Source of the DNA: Brevibacterium pigmentatum
GTDB lineage: Bacteria; Actinomycetota; Actinomycetes; Actinomycetales; Brevibacteriaceae
DNA: 64,000 nucleotides
Reading direction: 5' to 3'
NCBI RefSeq assembly: GCF_011617465.1
Contig: NZ_CP050153.1
Coordinates: 3,162,001 to 3,226,000, forward strand
The position numbers were made by a program, and so were the translations under genes. Of the stretch, positions 28,072-37,410 are shown one piece after another. Numbering within the stretch: position 1 is the stretch's first letter; every line of letters begins with the position of its first letter. The notes below the pieces were generated by a model. That model saw only the letters and a list, made by a program, of their open reading frames with translations. It ran no database searches and had not been told where the DNA came from.

Positions 28072-28245
28072 AGTCCGTCCGTTTCCTTTGGGCGACCCTC
28101 GAATCCCTCGCCGAGGCGGTCGACCGAAATTCTATGACACGAACCTCCGGGTCCGCCGAGTGCGGACCCATTCCGAGCACCGCCGTCCACACAGACCTGA
28201 CCCTGCCGAACGCCTCCCAGCGGACAAGCTGCCCGCCAGGCCTCG

Positions 28246-29523
28246 TCAGTGCCCGGTGCCGCCCGGTGGTCGGCCCTGATAGCTCATGTGCAGACGGATC
28301 CGCGACTTCGGATCCCGGTGGAGGCGCAGATCCTTGGCCGTGATCATCCACAGCAGCCCCACCGCGAAGGCGATGATCCCCGAGGCGGCTCCGACGACCA
28401 GCGCCATCCGCGGTCCGAAGGCATCGGCGACCCATCCGGCCAGGGGTGCCCCGATCGGGGTGCCGCCCATGACGACGGCCGCGTAGATCGCCATCACCCG
28501 GCCACGGTAGTTCGGGGCCGTGGTCGTCTGCACATAGGCGTTCGCCGAGGTCATCATCGTCAGTGAAGCGAAGCCGACGAACATCAGCGAGGCGGCGAAG
28601 AGATAGTAGTTCGGCATCAGCGATGCCACTCCGACGGCCACGCCGAATCCGCCGGCGGCTCCGAAGATGAACCGCAGCCGGGGCTTCTCCCGCCTGGCCG
28701 AGGCGAGCGCGCCGGTCACGGACCCGATGGCCATGACGGAGTTGAGCAGGCCGAAGCCGCTGGCGTCCTTGCCGAACTCGATCTTCGCCATCGTCGCCGT
28801 GTAGATGTTGAAGTTGAATCCGAAGGTCGCGACGATGAAGAGCACGACGAGTACGACCGTGATGTCCGGGCGCCTGCGCAGGTATCTGAGTCCTCCGAGG
28901 ACTCCGCCCGTGCCGCGCCGTCCGGAGGGATGCAGCTGCGACTTGTCGAGGCGGATGAGCACCGTGAGCGTCGCCGCGGAGCCGAGGCCGCTGATGAGGA
29001 ACACGGGGCCGGGGCCGATGACCGCGGTGAGCACACCGGCGACGGCTGGGCCGATCATGCGGGCGCCGTTGAAGGACGCCGAGTTGAGGCTGACCGCATT
29101 CGGCAGCAGCTTCTCACCGACGAGTTCGGAGACGAAGGCCTGCCGGGCCGGGTTGTCCAGGGTGGTGAGCATGCCGAGCGTGAACGCGAGCACGTAGACG
29201 TGCCAGAGGACGATGACGTCGGTGATGGTGAGGACGAAGAGGACGAGTCCGATGACTCCCAGCAGCGCCTGGGTGACCATGAGCAGCCGCCGTTTGTCGA
29301 ACTTGTCGACGAGGTTGCCCGCGAACGGGAACATGATCAGCTGCGGTCCCAGCTGCAGAGCCATGGTGAGGCCCAACGCCGAAGCGTTGTTGTCCGTGAG
29401 CATGGTCAGGACGATCCAGTCCTGCGCCGTGCGCTGCATCCATGTCCCGGTGTTGGAGATCAGGGCACCGGCGAACCAGTGCCGGTAGTTCGGCTCCGAC
29501 AGCGACCGGAACATCTGGGACAT
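28246..29523 (-). CDS. MFS exporter, EntS-like (MFS_3)
   Basis: 425 residues, 12 predicted helices. The start with LSEPNYRHWFAGALISNTGT and WMQRTAQDWIVL is typical of MFS_3 exporters. The loop motif DKFDKRRLLMVTQ and the TLDNPARQAFVSELVG signature are present. Relatives export siderophores or drugs; the substrate here is unknown. It starts 8 bp after the DUF3027 stop, so it is probably in the same operon, as in mycobacteria. Confidence 0.88.
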   Translation of the reverse strand: MSQMFRSLSEPNYRHWFAGALISNTGTWMQRTAQDWIVLTMLTDNNASALGLTMALQLGPQLIMFPFAGNLVDKFDKRRLLMVTQALLGVIGLVLFVLTITDVIVLWHVYVLAFTLGMLTTLDNPARQAFVSELVGEKLLPNAVSLNSASFNGARMIGPAVAGVLTAVIGPGPVFLISGLGSAATLTVLIRLDKSQLHPSGRRGTGGVLGGLRYLRRRPDITVVLVVLFIVATFGFNFNIYTATMAKIEFGKDASGFGLLNSVMAIGSVTGALASARREKPRLRFIFGAAGGFGVAVGVASLMPNYYLFAASLMFVGFASLTMMTSANAYVQTTTAPNYRGRVMAIYAAVVMGGTPIGAPLAGWVADAFGPRMALVVGAASGIIAFAVGLLWMITAKDLRLHRDPKSRIRLHMSYQGRPPGGTGH

Positions 29524-29531
29524 CGAGTGTG

Positions 29532-30491
29532 TCAGCCCTCCTGGAACTCGAGTTCGCCGGAGTAGTCGTCGACGACGGCTTCAGCGGGTTCGTGATCGGG
29601 CTTGCGCACGTCCGTCTCCGAGTGCGCCCCGCAGCCGGATTGGAGTCCGACCACGCGACCGTCGAACGGTGACCACGCATTGGCGCAGACACCGAACTTC
29701 TGTCGCAGCGATCCGGCGATCGGCATGAGGTAGCCGCAGCTGCCGCAGTTCGCCGATGCCCGGGAGGCGAATTCGCCGTCGGGTCCGGCGTCCGAATCGG
29801 CCCAGCGGCTGGCCGCGGCGCTCAGCCCGTCGGAGGAGAGCACGCGTTCACGACCGACACCGAACTCGAAGTTCGCGATCTGGTCGACGTTCTCAGCCGA
29901 GTTGTCCTCGGTCTGTTGGAAGCCCGGCTGCAGGTTCGGGTCCTGGTCGAGCTTCGGCAGGGTGTCACGCGGACCCATGTCACCGGGTTCGAGTCGTTCC
30001 TCCCACGGCACCCATTCGGGGGCGACGAGGGCGTCGGGTCCGGGCAGCAGCGCGGTTTCGCAGACCGTGACCTTCTTCGCGCGCGGGGCGCGGGCGAGCA
30101 CGGCCACCCACCGCCAACCGCGGTAGGTCGGGTCGGTGCACACGAAGTAGTGAGTGACCAGGCGGGTCGCCTCGGCCACCGTTCCCAGGTGTTCGCCGAC
30201 GACGGCAGTGCCGGCCACCTCGGTGATGGCGGTGCGGGCGATGTCGATCGCCGCCGCCAGCTGGGTGTCGAGGACGACCTTCTCCGTGCTCGACCGGCCA
30301 CGGCCGGTCTTCGATTCCTTCGCCGAGGCGGTCGTGCCGGAATCCTCAGCGACCGCACTTGCAGCGGCGGTCGTTTCACCCGCGGCGGCGGGCGCGTCAA
30401 CGCCCGGGGTCGCCTCGGTGGTCTGTTCGGCGTCGCTCTCGGCGGGCGCGGCGGTCTGCCGGGCCAGCCAATCACTGAACAGTGATGACAT
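29532..30491 (-). CDS. DUF3027 protein
   Basis: 319 residues. After a low-complexity Ala/Thr-rich start (residues 20-65), the DUF3027 core includes HYFVCTDPTYRGWRWVAVLA, PGPDALVAPEWVPWEERL and a C-terminal Cys pair region NCGSCGYLMPIAGSLRQKFG followed by CANAWSPFDGRVV. The Cys residues may bind zinc. Found across actinobacteria next to a cold-shock gene; function unknown. TGATG overlap with the cold-shock gene upstream suggests coupling. Confidence 0.88.
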   Translation of the reverse strand: MSSLFSDWLARQTAAPAESDAEQTTEATPGVDAPAAAGETTAAASAVAEDSGTTASAKESKTGRGRSSTEKVVLDTQLAAAIDIARTAITEVAGTAVVGEHLGTVAEATRLVTHYFVCTDPTYRGWRWVAVLARAPRAKKVTVCETALLPGPDALVAPEWVPWEERLEPGDMGPRDTLPKLDQDPNLQPGFQQTEDNSAENVDQIANFEFGVGRERVLSSDGLSAAASRWADSDAGPDGEFASRASANCGSCGYLMPIAGSLRQKFGVCANAWSPFDGRVVGLQSGCGAHSETDVRKPDHEPAEAVVDDYSGELEFQEG

Positions 30492-30871
30492 CAGGACTCC
30501 AAATCGTCGGCAATCGCCCGCAGCAGGCTGGCGACCTTGTTCCCATGGGTGGGGTCCGGATAACGGCCGTGCTGCAGTCCGTTGTTGAGGTCATCCAATA
30601 CTTTGATGACATCTTCAACCATAACTGCCATGTCCACGGCCGGACGTCGGCGGGCCTTGGCAACCTTGGCCGGAGTGTTCAGGGGGCGGGCCTTGAGCAC
30701 CTGCGCTCCGCGGCGGGAATCGACGACATCGTATTCGAGTCGGGTGCCCTTGGTGACTTCGAGTCCTTCGGGCAGCACGGAGGAATGGAGGAAGGCCTGT
30801 GAGCCGTCCTCGGCGATGACGAAGCCGAAGCCCTTGTCGGCATCGAACCATTTCACGCGTCCGGTGGGCAT
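30491..30871 (-). CDS. Cold-shock domain protein with C-terminal extension
   Basis: 126 residues. The first 62 are a cold-shock domain with RNP-1 KGFGFVIAE and RNP-2-like AFLHSSVL. The remaining ~60 form a helical extension (VDMAVMVEDVIKVLDDLNNG) not found in standard CspA. ATG 30871 begins the domain exactly; the frame is open further upstream. It overlaps DUF3027 by 1 nt. Confidence 0.9.
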   Translation of the reverse strand: MPTGRVKWFDADKGFGFVIAEDGSQAFLHSSVLPEGLEVTKGTRLEYDVVDSRRGAQVLKARPLNTPAKVAKARRRPAVDMAVMVEDVIKVLDDLNNGLQHGRYPDPTHGNKVASLLRAIADDLES

Positions 30872-31189
30872 GATGTCCTTTCTGTCTGGTCGTACCCGCG
30901 GTGGCGGGCTGATCGTACGGTGCCCGCTGCTGCGGGCGGTATTGTGCGTGGGGCCGAGCGCCGTCGTGGTCGCGCGGCCATGCAATCCTGGATCTCGTTC
31001 ATCCGGGTAGGCCGTGAACACCGTGGGCGGGGTTGAACTCACTATCGGTGGCGGGAGATCACGGGCACGTGCGTGCTGGGGTGGTCGGCCGCCTCGGCGA
31101 GGTGGGGATCCGCACCGCTTGGATCACGCTGTGCGGGAGTGGCTCATGCCAGTCCCCGAACCTGCGAAGGTGAGGCATGAGTGGTGGTT
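30872..31189. other. 318-bp intergenic region upstream of the cold-shock gene
   Basis: It should hold the promoter and leader of the cold-shock gene (ACAATA-type -10 box near 30940 on the minus strand) and one minus-strand copy of the TCGCCGAGGCGG word at 31089-31100, inside a longer stretch GGCCGCCTCGGCGAGG. No gene is seen. Confidence 0.5.
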
Positions 31190-31420
31190 TCAGCGGTGGC
31201 CCACCCCGGTCTGTCTGCGTCGGATGGCGGCTCGGATCATGGCCACGCAGGCGAGGATGACGGCAATGGGCACGAGGATCATGGGCAGGTAGGTCAGCAG
31301 CGGACTGGGCGTCAGTCCCATCCAGGCCTGGCCGAGGACGCCGATGAGGCCGAGCGCCCCGATGGCTGCGGCGGCAACCGCGGCGACGACGATGGTCGTG
31401 TCGACTCGAGTGGCTGACAA
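31190..31420 (-). CDS. Small two-helix membrane protein
   Basis: 76 residues with two hydrophobic segments (TIVVAAVAAAAIGALGLIGV and LPMILVPIAVILACVAMIRA) and a basic end RRRQTG. I start it at TTG 31420, where GGAAGGA lies 7 nt upstream and a TACAAT -10 box is 44 bp upstream (31464-31469, minus strand). Small membrane proteins occur at this place next to the helicase pair in other actinobacteria. Function unknown. Confidence 0.7.
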   Translation of the reverse strand: MSATRVDTTIVVAAVAAAAIGALGLIGVLGQAWMGLTPSPLLTYLPMILVPIAVILACVAMIRAAIRRRQTGVGHR

Positions 31421-31463
31421 TGCGCGTCCTTCCGACTGATCTCTGATCCTGTTCTGCCCCTCC

Positions 31464-31485
31464 ATTGTACCCCTCGCGATAGACT
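31464..31485. promoter_or_regulatory. Divergent promoters
   Basis: Minus strand TACAAT (31464-31469) faces the small membrane protein. Plus strand TAGACT (31480-31485) lies 8 nt before ATG 31494, fitting a leaderless start for the helicase-associated gene. Confidence 0.5.
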
Positions 31486-31493
31486 GATCTGCG

Positions 31494-33656
31494 ATGTCAA
31501 TGACCTTCAGCCAGTGGCTGTCCCACAGTGCAGATGCCGACTTCGAGTCCTTCGTCCGGACCCGACGCGACCTCCTCCAACCCGAGTCCCCGACGATGGC
31601 GGCCCTGGCCGCGGCCGCGTCCTCACGCATCGGGGTCTCCCGCGGCATCGAAGCCCTCGATGCGCAGACGCTCGAGGTCTTCATCTCTTTGGCCAAGGCG
31701 GCCCGGACGACGCCGGAGATCGAGATCACGGGCATTCCGCACATCGACCCCTCCCTCGCCGAGGCGGCACTCCCCCGCCTGCGCGACCTCGGCCTGGCGT
31801 GGCCGGCAGATGAGAGCACAGGCGGTGCCGGGACTGCTGGGAATAGCGGGTCTGGCGGGGCTGGTGAGGCTGGGACTGCTGGAGCTGCGGTTGCGGGCGT
31901 GTGGAAGATCCAGTCGGAAGCCATCACCCTGCTGCCGACTTCGGCGGCCGAATCCGCCCGGGCCTACCCGTGGCAGATCGACGGGTCCGCGATCGATTCG
32001 TCCACGGCCACGATCGGCCAGCCGCTCATCCACAACAGCGAACAGGCCGCCGTGGCCGAGGTGATCTCGTCCCTGCGCGGACTCGTCGATGAACTCGCCG
32101 CATCCCCGGTCTCCCGGCTGACCAGCGGCGGCATCTCGAAACGGGATGTCTCCCGCCTCGCCCGCAGCCTCGAGCTCAATCTCGAGCAGACGATCACCCT
32201 GCTGCTGGCAGCGAAGTCGCTGCACCTCATCGGGGTCCTCGACGATGCCCTCGATCCGCAATGGACGGCCGCCGATGACGCCGATTCCGCCCTCGCCGGA
32301 GACCGTGCCGAACTGTGGGCGGCACTGGTCGGGGCCTGGCTGCGCGAACTGCTCGATGTCACTCAGCTGGCGGCAGGCGCGAGCGAGAACGAACGCCTCA
32401 CCGTGCTCGCCGCCCCGAAGAAGTCCCTGTTCAAGGGGTACGGGCTGTCGGTGCCGGCAATGCCGCTGCTACGCTTCGCCGTGCTCTCGGTGCTCCACGA
32501 CATCGGTCTGGGATCGGCACGGTCGGCCGGATGGATCCACGCCGAGGTGCTCCGACGCCACCCGCTGCTGCCGGCACACGAGTTCGCGATGACCGAGGCC
32601 GTTCTCCACACCTGCGTCACCTTCGGCCTGGCGACGACACCGCTGCAGCAGCCGGATCATTTCGGGCCGAGCCGGTTCGGCCTCCGCCTGGCCGCCGGAT
32701 TGGATCGGGCGATGGCCGAGCACGCCAAACAGGACCCCTCGATCCTGCCCCTGGGTGTGTCAGTCGAAGCCCTGACCGTGCCCGGGGACGTCATCGCCGC
32801 GGTCACCGAGGGGCTCGGCGCCGAAGTCGACACCGTGCTCATCCAGTCCGATCTCACCGCCGTGGCCACCGGCCCGATCGAACCGCGGGTCCACCAAATT
32901 CTGCGCAAGTATGCGGTCGTCGAGGCTCGTGGTCAGGGCACCGTCTATCGCATCGACGCAGAGACCATCGAGGACACGATGCAGGCCGGTCTCACTCCGG
33001 AGGAGGCCTTGGCCGAGCTCGCCGAGATCAGTGCCGAAGAGCTGCCGTCGACGCTGGAGTTCCTCGTGCAGAACACGGCGTCGAAGCTGCGCCGGGTGCG
33101 GGTGGCAGGGGCTCGGGCGGTGCTCATCGTCGACGATCCGGTCGACCTCGATGTCATTCTCTCCGATCAGGCGATGATGCCGGCCGGACTCGAACGCCTG
33201 GCCCCGACGGTCGCGATCGCCCAACTCGGACCGGAGCGGACGATGCATCTGCTCGAAGCCGGGGATCATCATGCTCTGTTGCATTCGGCGGCCGGACCCG
33301 TGCGCAAGCGTCGGGTGATCACGGAATCGGAACCCGAGGTCAGCGTCAGGCGACGTCCGCGGGTCAGTGACGGCCACCTCGGCGAGTACATGCGGATCCT
33401 GCGTTCGGCACCGGCCGCGGCGGCCGCGCAGGTGAGCACGGATGAGCCCTTGGGGCATATGGACCGGCTGCGGGAGGCCGCGGAGGCGAAGCAGCGCGTG
33501 CTCATCCGGATCGCCGATTCGCAGGGCAAGGAGCGGACGATCGAGATGCTGCCGGCCACCCTCAACGCCGGCCGCGTCCGCGGAGTGGTGACGACCACCG
33601 GAGCCGAGGCCTCCCTGGCCGTCGCCCGCATCGTCTCCGTAACCCCCTCCCCCTAA
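31494..33656 (+). CDS. Helicase-associated protein, XPB partner (Rv0862c-like)
   Basis: 720 residues without its own helicase motifs. It begins MTFSQWLSHSADADFESFVR and has a C-terminal part with ERTMHLLEAGDHHALLHSA-like text related to helicase XPB/Ssl2 N-terminal domains (Helicase_C_3). A Gly/Ala-rich linker lies near residues 105-125. In mycobacteria the orthologous gene pairs with ercc3/XPB; the likely role is DNA binding or loading for that helicase, which is inference. A 56-bp repeat separates the two genes here. Confidence 0.8.
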   Translation: MSMTFSQWLSHSADADFESFVRTRRDLLQPESPTMAALAAAASSRIGVSRGIEALDAQTLEVFISLAKAARTTPEIEITGIPHIDPSLAEAALPRLRDLGLAWPADESTGGAGTAGNSGSGGAGEAGTAGAAVAGVWKIQSEAITLLPTSAAESARAYPWQIDGSAIDSSTATIGQPLIHNSEQAAVAEVISSLRGLVDELAASPVSRLTSGGISKRDVSRLARSLELNLEQTITLLLAAKSLHLIGVLDDALDPQWTAADDADSALAGDRAELWAALVGAWLRELLDVTQLAAGASENERLTVLAAPKKSLFKGYGLSVPAMPLLRFAVLSVLHDIGLGSARSAGWIHAEVLRRHPLLPAHEFAMTEAVLHTCVTFGLATTPLQQPDHFGPSRFGLRLAAGLDRAMAEHAKQDPSILPLGVSVEALTVPGDVIAAVTEGLGAEVDTVLIQSDLTAVATGPIEPRVHQILRKYAVVEARGQGTVYRIDAETIEDTMQAGLTPEEALAELAEISAEELPSTLEFLVQNTASKLRRVRVAGARAVLIVDDPVDLDVILSDQAMMPAGLERLAPTVAIAQLGPERTMHLLEAGDHHALLHSAAGPVRKRRVITESEPEVSVRRRPRVSDGHLGEYMRILRSAPAAAAAQVSTDEPLGHMDRLREAAEAKQRVLIRIADSQGKERTIEMLPATLNAGRVRGVVTTTGAEASLAVARIVSVTPSP

Positions 33657-33659
33657 TTG

Positions 33660-33715
33660 CTACCTGACGGCGTCCCAGCAACCTGGCGCCAGGTATCTGG
33701 GCCCCCGTCAGGTAG
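33660..33715. repeat. 56-bp palindromic element, family 1, copy A
   Basis: Outer arms CTACCTGACGG / CCGTCAGGTAG, middle CCCAG / CTGGG, centre ACCTGGCGCCAGGT. Total length is exactly 56 bp, as in copies B (35440-35495) and C (61206-61261). It begins 3 bp after the stop of the helicase-associated gene. Confidence 0.9.
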
Positions 33716-33792
33716 CTCGGAGCGGGAACAATCGGGGTGATGGACGTGTTGTGTCCTCTGGTGTCATCACACTTCGGGAAGGGAAGTATTGA

Positions 33793-35427
33793 ATGAATGG
33801 TCCGTTGATCGTGCAGTCCGATCGGACTGTGCTGCTGGAATCGGGACATCCCCTCGCCGTCGAGGCGGCCGTGGCGATCGCCCCGTTTGCGCAGCTGTCG
33901 CGGACCCCGGAGTACATCCACACCTACGAGATCACTCCGCTGGGACTGTGGAACGCACGCGCCAGCGGTCATGATGCCGAATCCGTCGTCGACGTGCTCC
34001 TCGAATTCGCGAAGTACCCGGTCCCGCACGAACTCCTCGTCGACATCGTCGACATCATGGACCGTTTCGGTGTGCTCACGCTCATCGACCATCCGATCCA
34101 CGGGCTGACCCTGACCGCAACGGAGACGGGACTGCTCGACGAGCTCGTCGGCCAGCCCGATCTCGTCGGAAAGTTCGGCAAACGCATCGATGCCGAATCC
34201 GTCCTGGTCCACCCGTCCGAGCGCGGCGAACTCAAGCACGCGCTGCTGCAGCTGGGGCATCCGGTCTCCGACCATGCCGGCTATGTCGACGGCGAGGCCC
34301 ACGAGATCTCACTGTCCGATGATGCCCACGGCGGTCAGTGGCATCTGCGCGACTACCAGAAGCAGGCCATCGACCAGTCGCTGTCCGGTGAGTCCGGGGT
34401 CGTCGTTCTGCCCTGCGGTGCCGGGAAGACGATCGTCGGTGTCGCCACCATGTCTCGCGTGCAGACGACGACTCTCATCCTCGTGACGAACTCGGTCTCG
34501 GCCAAGCAGTGGAAGGACGAGATCCTGCGCCGCACAACCCTGACCGAGGACGAGGTCGGCGAATATTCGGGATCGACGAAGGAGATCCGCCCGATCACCA
34601 TCGCCACCTACCAGGTGCTCACCACCCGGCGGAAAGGCTCGTACCTCCACCTCGAGCTCCTCGATGCCAAGGACTGGGGTCTGGTCATCTATGACGAGGT
34701 GCACCTGCTGCCGGCACCGATCTTCCGGCTGACGGCAAGCCTCCAGGCTCGTCGTCGCCTCGGACTGACCGCGACGCTGGTCCGTGAGGACGGTCGCGAG
34801 GACGAGGTGTTCTCCCTCATCGGACCCAAGCAGTACGAGGTGCCGTGGAAGGAACTCGAACGGCTCGGGTACATCGCCTCAGCCGCCTGTCATGAAGTCC
34901 GCGTCCGCCTCGACGGCGGAACCCGAACCGCGTATGCCCGCGCCGACGGCGAAGACCGGTACCGGCTGGCGGCGACGTCGGATGCGAAGCTGCCGATCGT
35001 GTCCGAGCTCGTCGCCGATCATCCGGATGCTCAGATCCTCGTCATCGGGCAGTATCTCGATCAGCTCGAGGAGATCGGAGCCGAACTCGGTGCGCCCGTG
35101 CTCACCGGGCAGACTCCCGAGTCGGTGCGCCAGGAGCTCTTCCGTGAGTTCCGGTCCGGGGAGATCCCGGTGCTCGTGGTCTCGAAGGTCGCGAACTTCT
35201 CCGTGGACCTGCCGGCCGCCTCGGTGGCGATCCAGGTCTCCGGAGCCTTCGGATCCCGGCAGGAGGAGGCCCAGCGCCTCGGACGGATCCTGCGGCCGAA
35301 GGAAGACCAGGGCTCGGCCACGTTCTACACCGTCGTCGCCGCCGACACCGTCGATGAGCACTTCGCCGCTCAGCGCCGCCGCTTCCTCACTGAACAGGGC
35401 TACAGCTACAGCATCGAAGTCCGCTGA
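33793..35427 (+). CDS. XPB/ERCC3-type DNA repair helicase
   Basis: 544 residues of superfamily 2. The ATPase motifs are intact: motif I LPCGAGKTIVGV, motif II VIYDEVHLLP, RED motif LTATLVREDGREDEVFSL, and motif VI QRLGRILRPKED. The N-terminal damage-recognition-like domain covers about residues 1-170. Bacterial XPB unwinds DNA 3'-5' with ATP and is thought to act in repair. ATG 33793 has GGGAAGGGAAG upstream. It is flanked on both sides by copies A and B of the 56-bp repeat. Confidence 0.93.
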   Translation: MNGPLIVQSDRTVLLESGHPLAVEAAVAIAPFAQLSRTPEYIHTYEITPLGLWNARASGHDAESVVDVLLEFAKYPVPHELLVDIVDIMDRFGVLTLIDHPIHGLTLTATETGLLDELVGQPDLVGKFGKRIDAESVLVHPSERGELKHALLQLGHPVSDHAGYVDGEAHEISLSDDAHGGQWHLRDYQKQAIDQSLSGESGVVVLPCGAGKTIVGVATMSRVQTTTLILVTNSVSAKQWKDEILRRTTLTEDEVGEYSGSTKEIRPITIATYQVLTTRRKGSYLHLELLDAKDWGLVIYDEVHLLPAPIFRLTASLQARRRLGLTATLVREDGREDEVFSLIGPKQYEVPWKELERLGYIASAACHEVRVRLDGGTRTAYARADGEDRYRLAATSDAKLPIVSELVADHPDAQILVIGQYLDQLEEIGAELGAPVLTGQTPESVRQELFREFRSGEIPVLVVSKVANFSVDLPAASVAIQVSGAFGSRQEEAQRLGRILRPKEDQGSATFYTVVAADTVDEHFAAQRRRFLTEQGYSYSIEVR

Positions 35428-35439
35428 CTCCCCTTATTG

Positions 35440-35495
35440 CTACCTGACGGGGGCCCGGCAACCTTGCGCCAGGTTGCTTGGCCCCCGTCAGGTAG
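35440..35495. repeat. 56-bp palindromic element, family 1, copy B
   Basis: Arms CTACCTGACGGGGGCC / GGCCCCCGTCAGGTAG are a perfect 16 bp, then a 2-bp mismatch, then GCAACCT / AGGTTGC around TGCGCC. It lies between convergent genes and ends 3 bp before the EamA stop codon. Confidence 0.9.
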
Positions 35496-35498
35496 TAA

Positions 35499-36461
35499 TT
35501 AGGTGGTGATGAGGGAGGGTTCGGACTTGGCGACGACCTCGCGGCGAGCGACTCGGCGGGCAAGGCGGGACTCGCCCCACTTGATGAAGCCGACGCCGCC
35601 GAGGATGAATACTCCGCCGAAGAGCTGGATCGGCGCGGGCATCTCGAAGAGAACCAACCAGGCGACGATGACGGAGAACGGGACCTCGACGAGGTTGACG
35701 AACGACCCGACGGTCGCCCCGACATAGCGCAGACCGAGGATCCCGGTGATGTAGGCGCCGACGGTGAATATGACGATCATCGCCATCGGCACGACCCACG
35801 ACATCGACACCCCTCCGAAGTCGACATCCGCAGTCACCGCGTTCCACGGCATGACGCCGGCGAGCACGATGACCGACATCGCCAGCGCCCCGATGCCCAT
35901 GCCCAGACCGGTCAGAGCCACCGGCGGAATCGTGATCGTGTCCTTCGCCGAGACGAGGAAGTAGCTAGCCAAGCAGACCGCGGCGGCCATGGCCATGACC
36001 ACGCCGAAGATGCTGATCGACGATCCGCGCAGGTTGAGCACGAGCAGGAGCCCGATCATCGAGACGACGACTCCGATGAAGGTCACGGTCGCCGGCCGGG
36101 TCCGGGTCCGCGCCCAGATCCAGAAGACGATGAGCATCGGCGCGGTCATCTCCAGCAGCAGCGCCACGGCCACGGTGAGGTGTTCGACGGCGACGAAGTA
36201 GAACCCCTGGACGCCGGCCATCGAGACCAGGCCGTAGGTGACGACGGTGCGCCAGTGCGCGAGCACTTCGCCCCAGCGTCCGCGCAGGGCGGTGAGGGTG
36301 GGGATGAGCAGCAGGACCGCGGAGCCGGCCAGGCGGATGAGCACGACCGCGCCCGGCGTCCACCCGATCGCGTACATCGTCTTCGCGATCGGCCCCGACA
36401 CCGCGAAGAAGAACGCGGAGGCAAGAGTGAGCAGGAACCCTGCGATGACGGTGCGATTCAT
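35499..36461 (-). CDS. EamA-family transporter (DMT superfamily)
   Basis: 320 residues with about ten helices in two EamA repeats: the first starts FLLTLASAFFFAVSGPIAKT, the second near FGVVMAMAAAVCLASYFLVS. The signature GLRYVGATVGSFVNLVEVPF and VIVAWLVLFEMP is near the C-terminus. Relatives export amino acids or metabolites; the substrate is unknown. The start ATG 36461 has a full AGGAGG 6 nt upstream. Confidence 0.88.
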   Translation of the reverse strand: MNRTVIAGFLLTLASAFFFAVSGPIAKTMYAIGWTPGAVVLIRLAGSAVLLLIPTLTALRGRWGEVLAHWRTVVTYGLVSMAGVQGFYFVAVEHLTVAVALLLEMTAPMLIVFWIWARTRTRPATVTFIGVVVSMIGLLLVLNLRGSSISIFGVVMAMAAAVCLASYFLVSAKDTITIPPVALTGLGMGIGALAMSVIVLAGVMPWNAVTADVDFGGVSMSWVVPMAMIVIFTVGAYITGILGLRYVGATVGSFVNLVEVPFSVIVAWLVLFEMPAPIQLFGGVFILGGVGFIKWGESRLARRVARREVVAKSEPSLITT

Positions 36462-36796
36462 TCCTGGCCTCCTGATGTGGTGAAACGTCGAGTGGCGTAC
36501 GGGGACACACGTCCCCGAGGCGGTGGTGCTGCGGTGGTTGATGATGCGGAGTTGATGGTTCGGTGTCGGATCATGACCTCGCCGAGGCAGCCCGACGAAA
36601 GCCCGTTCCCTTCGCCGAGGCGGCTCGACGTTGACATCGGCATGACCGTTTCGTCGTTCCGCCGAGCCGGCTCATCGTCGGGTGGTGCAGGATCTCAGCG
36701 GGTCCTGCGGAATGTCCGGTTTCAGTATCGACCCTGAAATTGAAATGGGTCAAGTGCATTTTGGTCCTTACATCCTGTGGCAGAATGGCTTCCGCC
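36462..36796. other. 335-bp divergent intergenic region rich in the CCGAGGCGG word
   Basis: It lies between the EamA gene and the CGNR-type regulator. Copies of the word: CCCCGAGGCGG at about 36513-36523, TCGCCGAGGCAG at 36579-36590 and TCGCCGAGGCGG at 36612-36623. CAGAAT (36781-36786) 10 nt before ATG 36797 may be a -10 box for a near-leaderless transcript. No gene is seen. Confidence 0.55.
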
Positions 36797-37396
36797 ATGG
36801 CTTTCACCTACGACATTCGCGCGAACCTCACGATGCTCGTCGACCTCCTCAACACCTCAGGCGACATCGCCGGCGACGACGATGAGCTGACGACAACCGC
36901 GAAACTCCGCGGATTCGCGGCCCGACACGACTTCTCCGGACCCTTGACCGCCACCAGAAGCGACGTCGACGAGACCCTGGAACTGCGTCGACGATTCACC
37001 GCAGCCCTGGACGCGAGCATCGACGCCGAGACCGATGACGAGCTCGAAGCCGGCACGATTGCAGTCGTCGATGAGATCAATCTCACACTCAGCGATTCGG
37101 GTTCCGTGCCGCAGCTGGTCAAACACGACCATTGGGACTGGCACCTGCACGCAACCGGCAATCAAGCCAGCCTCGCCGACCGAGTGGCCGCCGATGTCGC
37201 CCTCGTCCTCATCGACCTCATCCGTTCGGGCGACCTCGATCGCCTTGGTCGCTGCGCTGTCGAGGACTGCCGTGCCTACCTCGCCGACTTCAGCCGCAAT
37301 CGCTCGAAGCGCTTCTGCGATACTGGCAGCTGTGCGACCCGCACGCATGTCGCAGCCTTCCGCGCCCGCCACTCCGACACAGACTCCCACAACTGA
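36797..37396 (+). CDS. ABATE/CGNR-type zinc-finger protein
   Basis: 199 residues. The N-terminal ABATE-like domain (LTMLVDLLNTSGD; ETLELRRRFTAALDA) leads to a C-terminal zinc finger with CAVEDCRAYLADFSRNRSKR, then FCDTGSCATRTHVAAFRAR. The zinc Cys are kept, but the CGNR box itself reads CATR. Such proteins are putative transcription regulators. It lies 14 bp before the first of two paralogous membrane proteins, so it may control them. Confidence 0.82.
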   Translation: MAFTYDIRANLTMLVDLLNTSGDIAGDDDELTTTAKLRGFAARHDFSGPLTATRSDVDETLELRRRFTAALDASIDAETDDELEAGTIAVVDEINLTLSDSGSVPQLVKHDHWDWHLHATGNQASLADRVAADVALVLIDLIRSGDLDRLGRCAVEDCRAYLADFSRNRSKRFCDTGSCATRTHVAAFRARHSDTDSHN

Positions 37397-37410
37397 CCCG
37401 AGGACCGCCC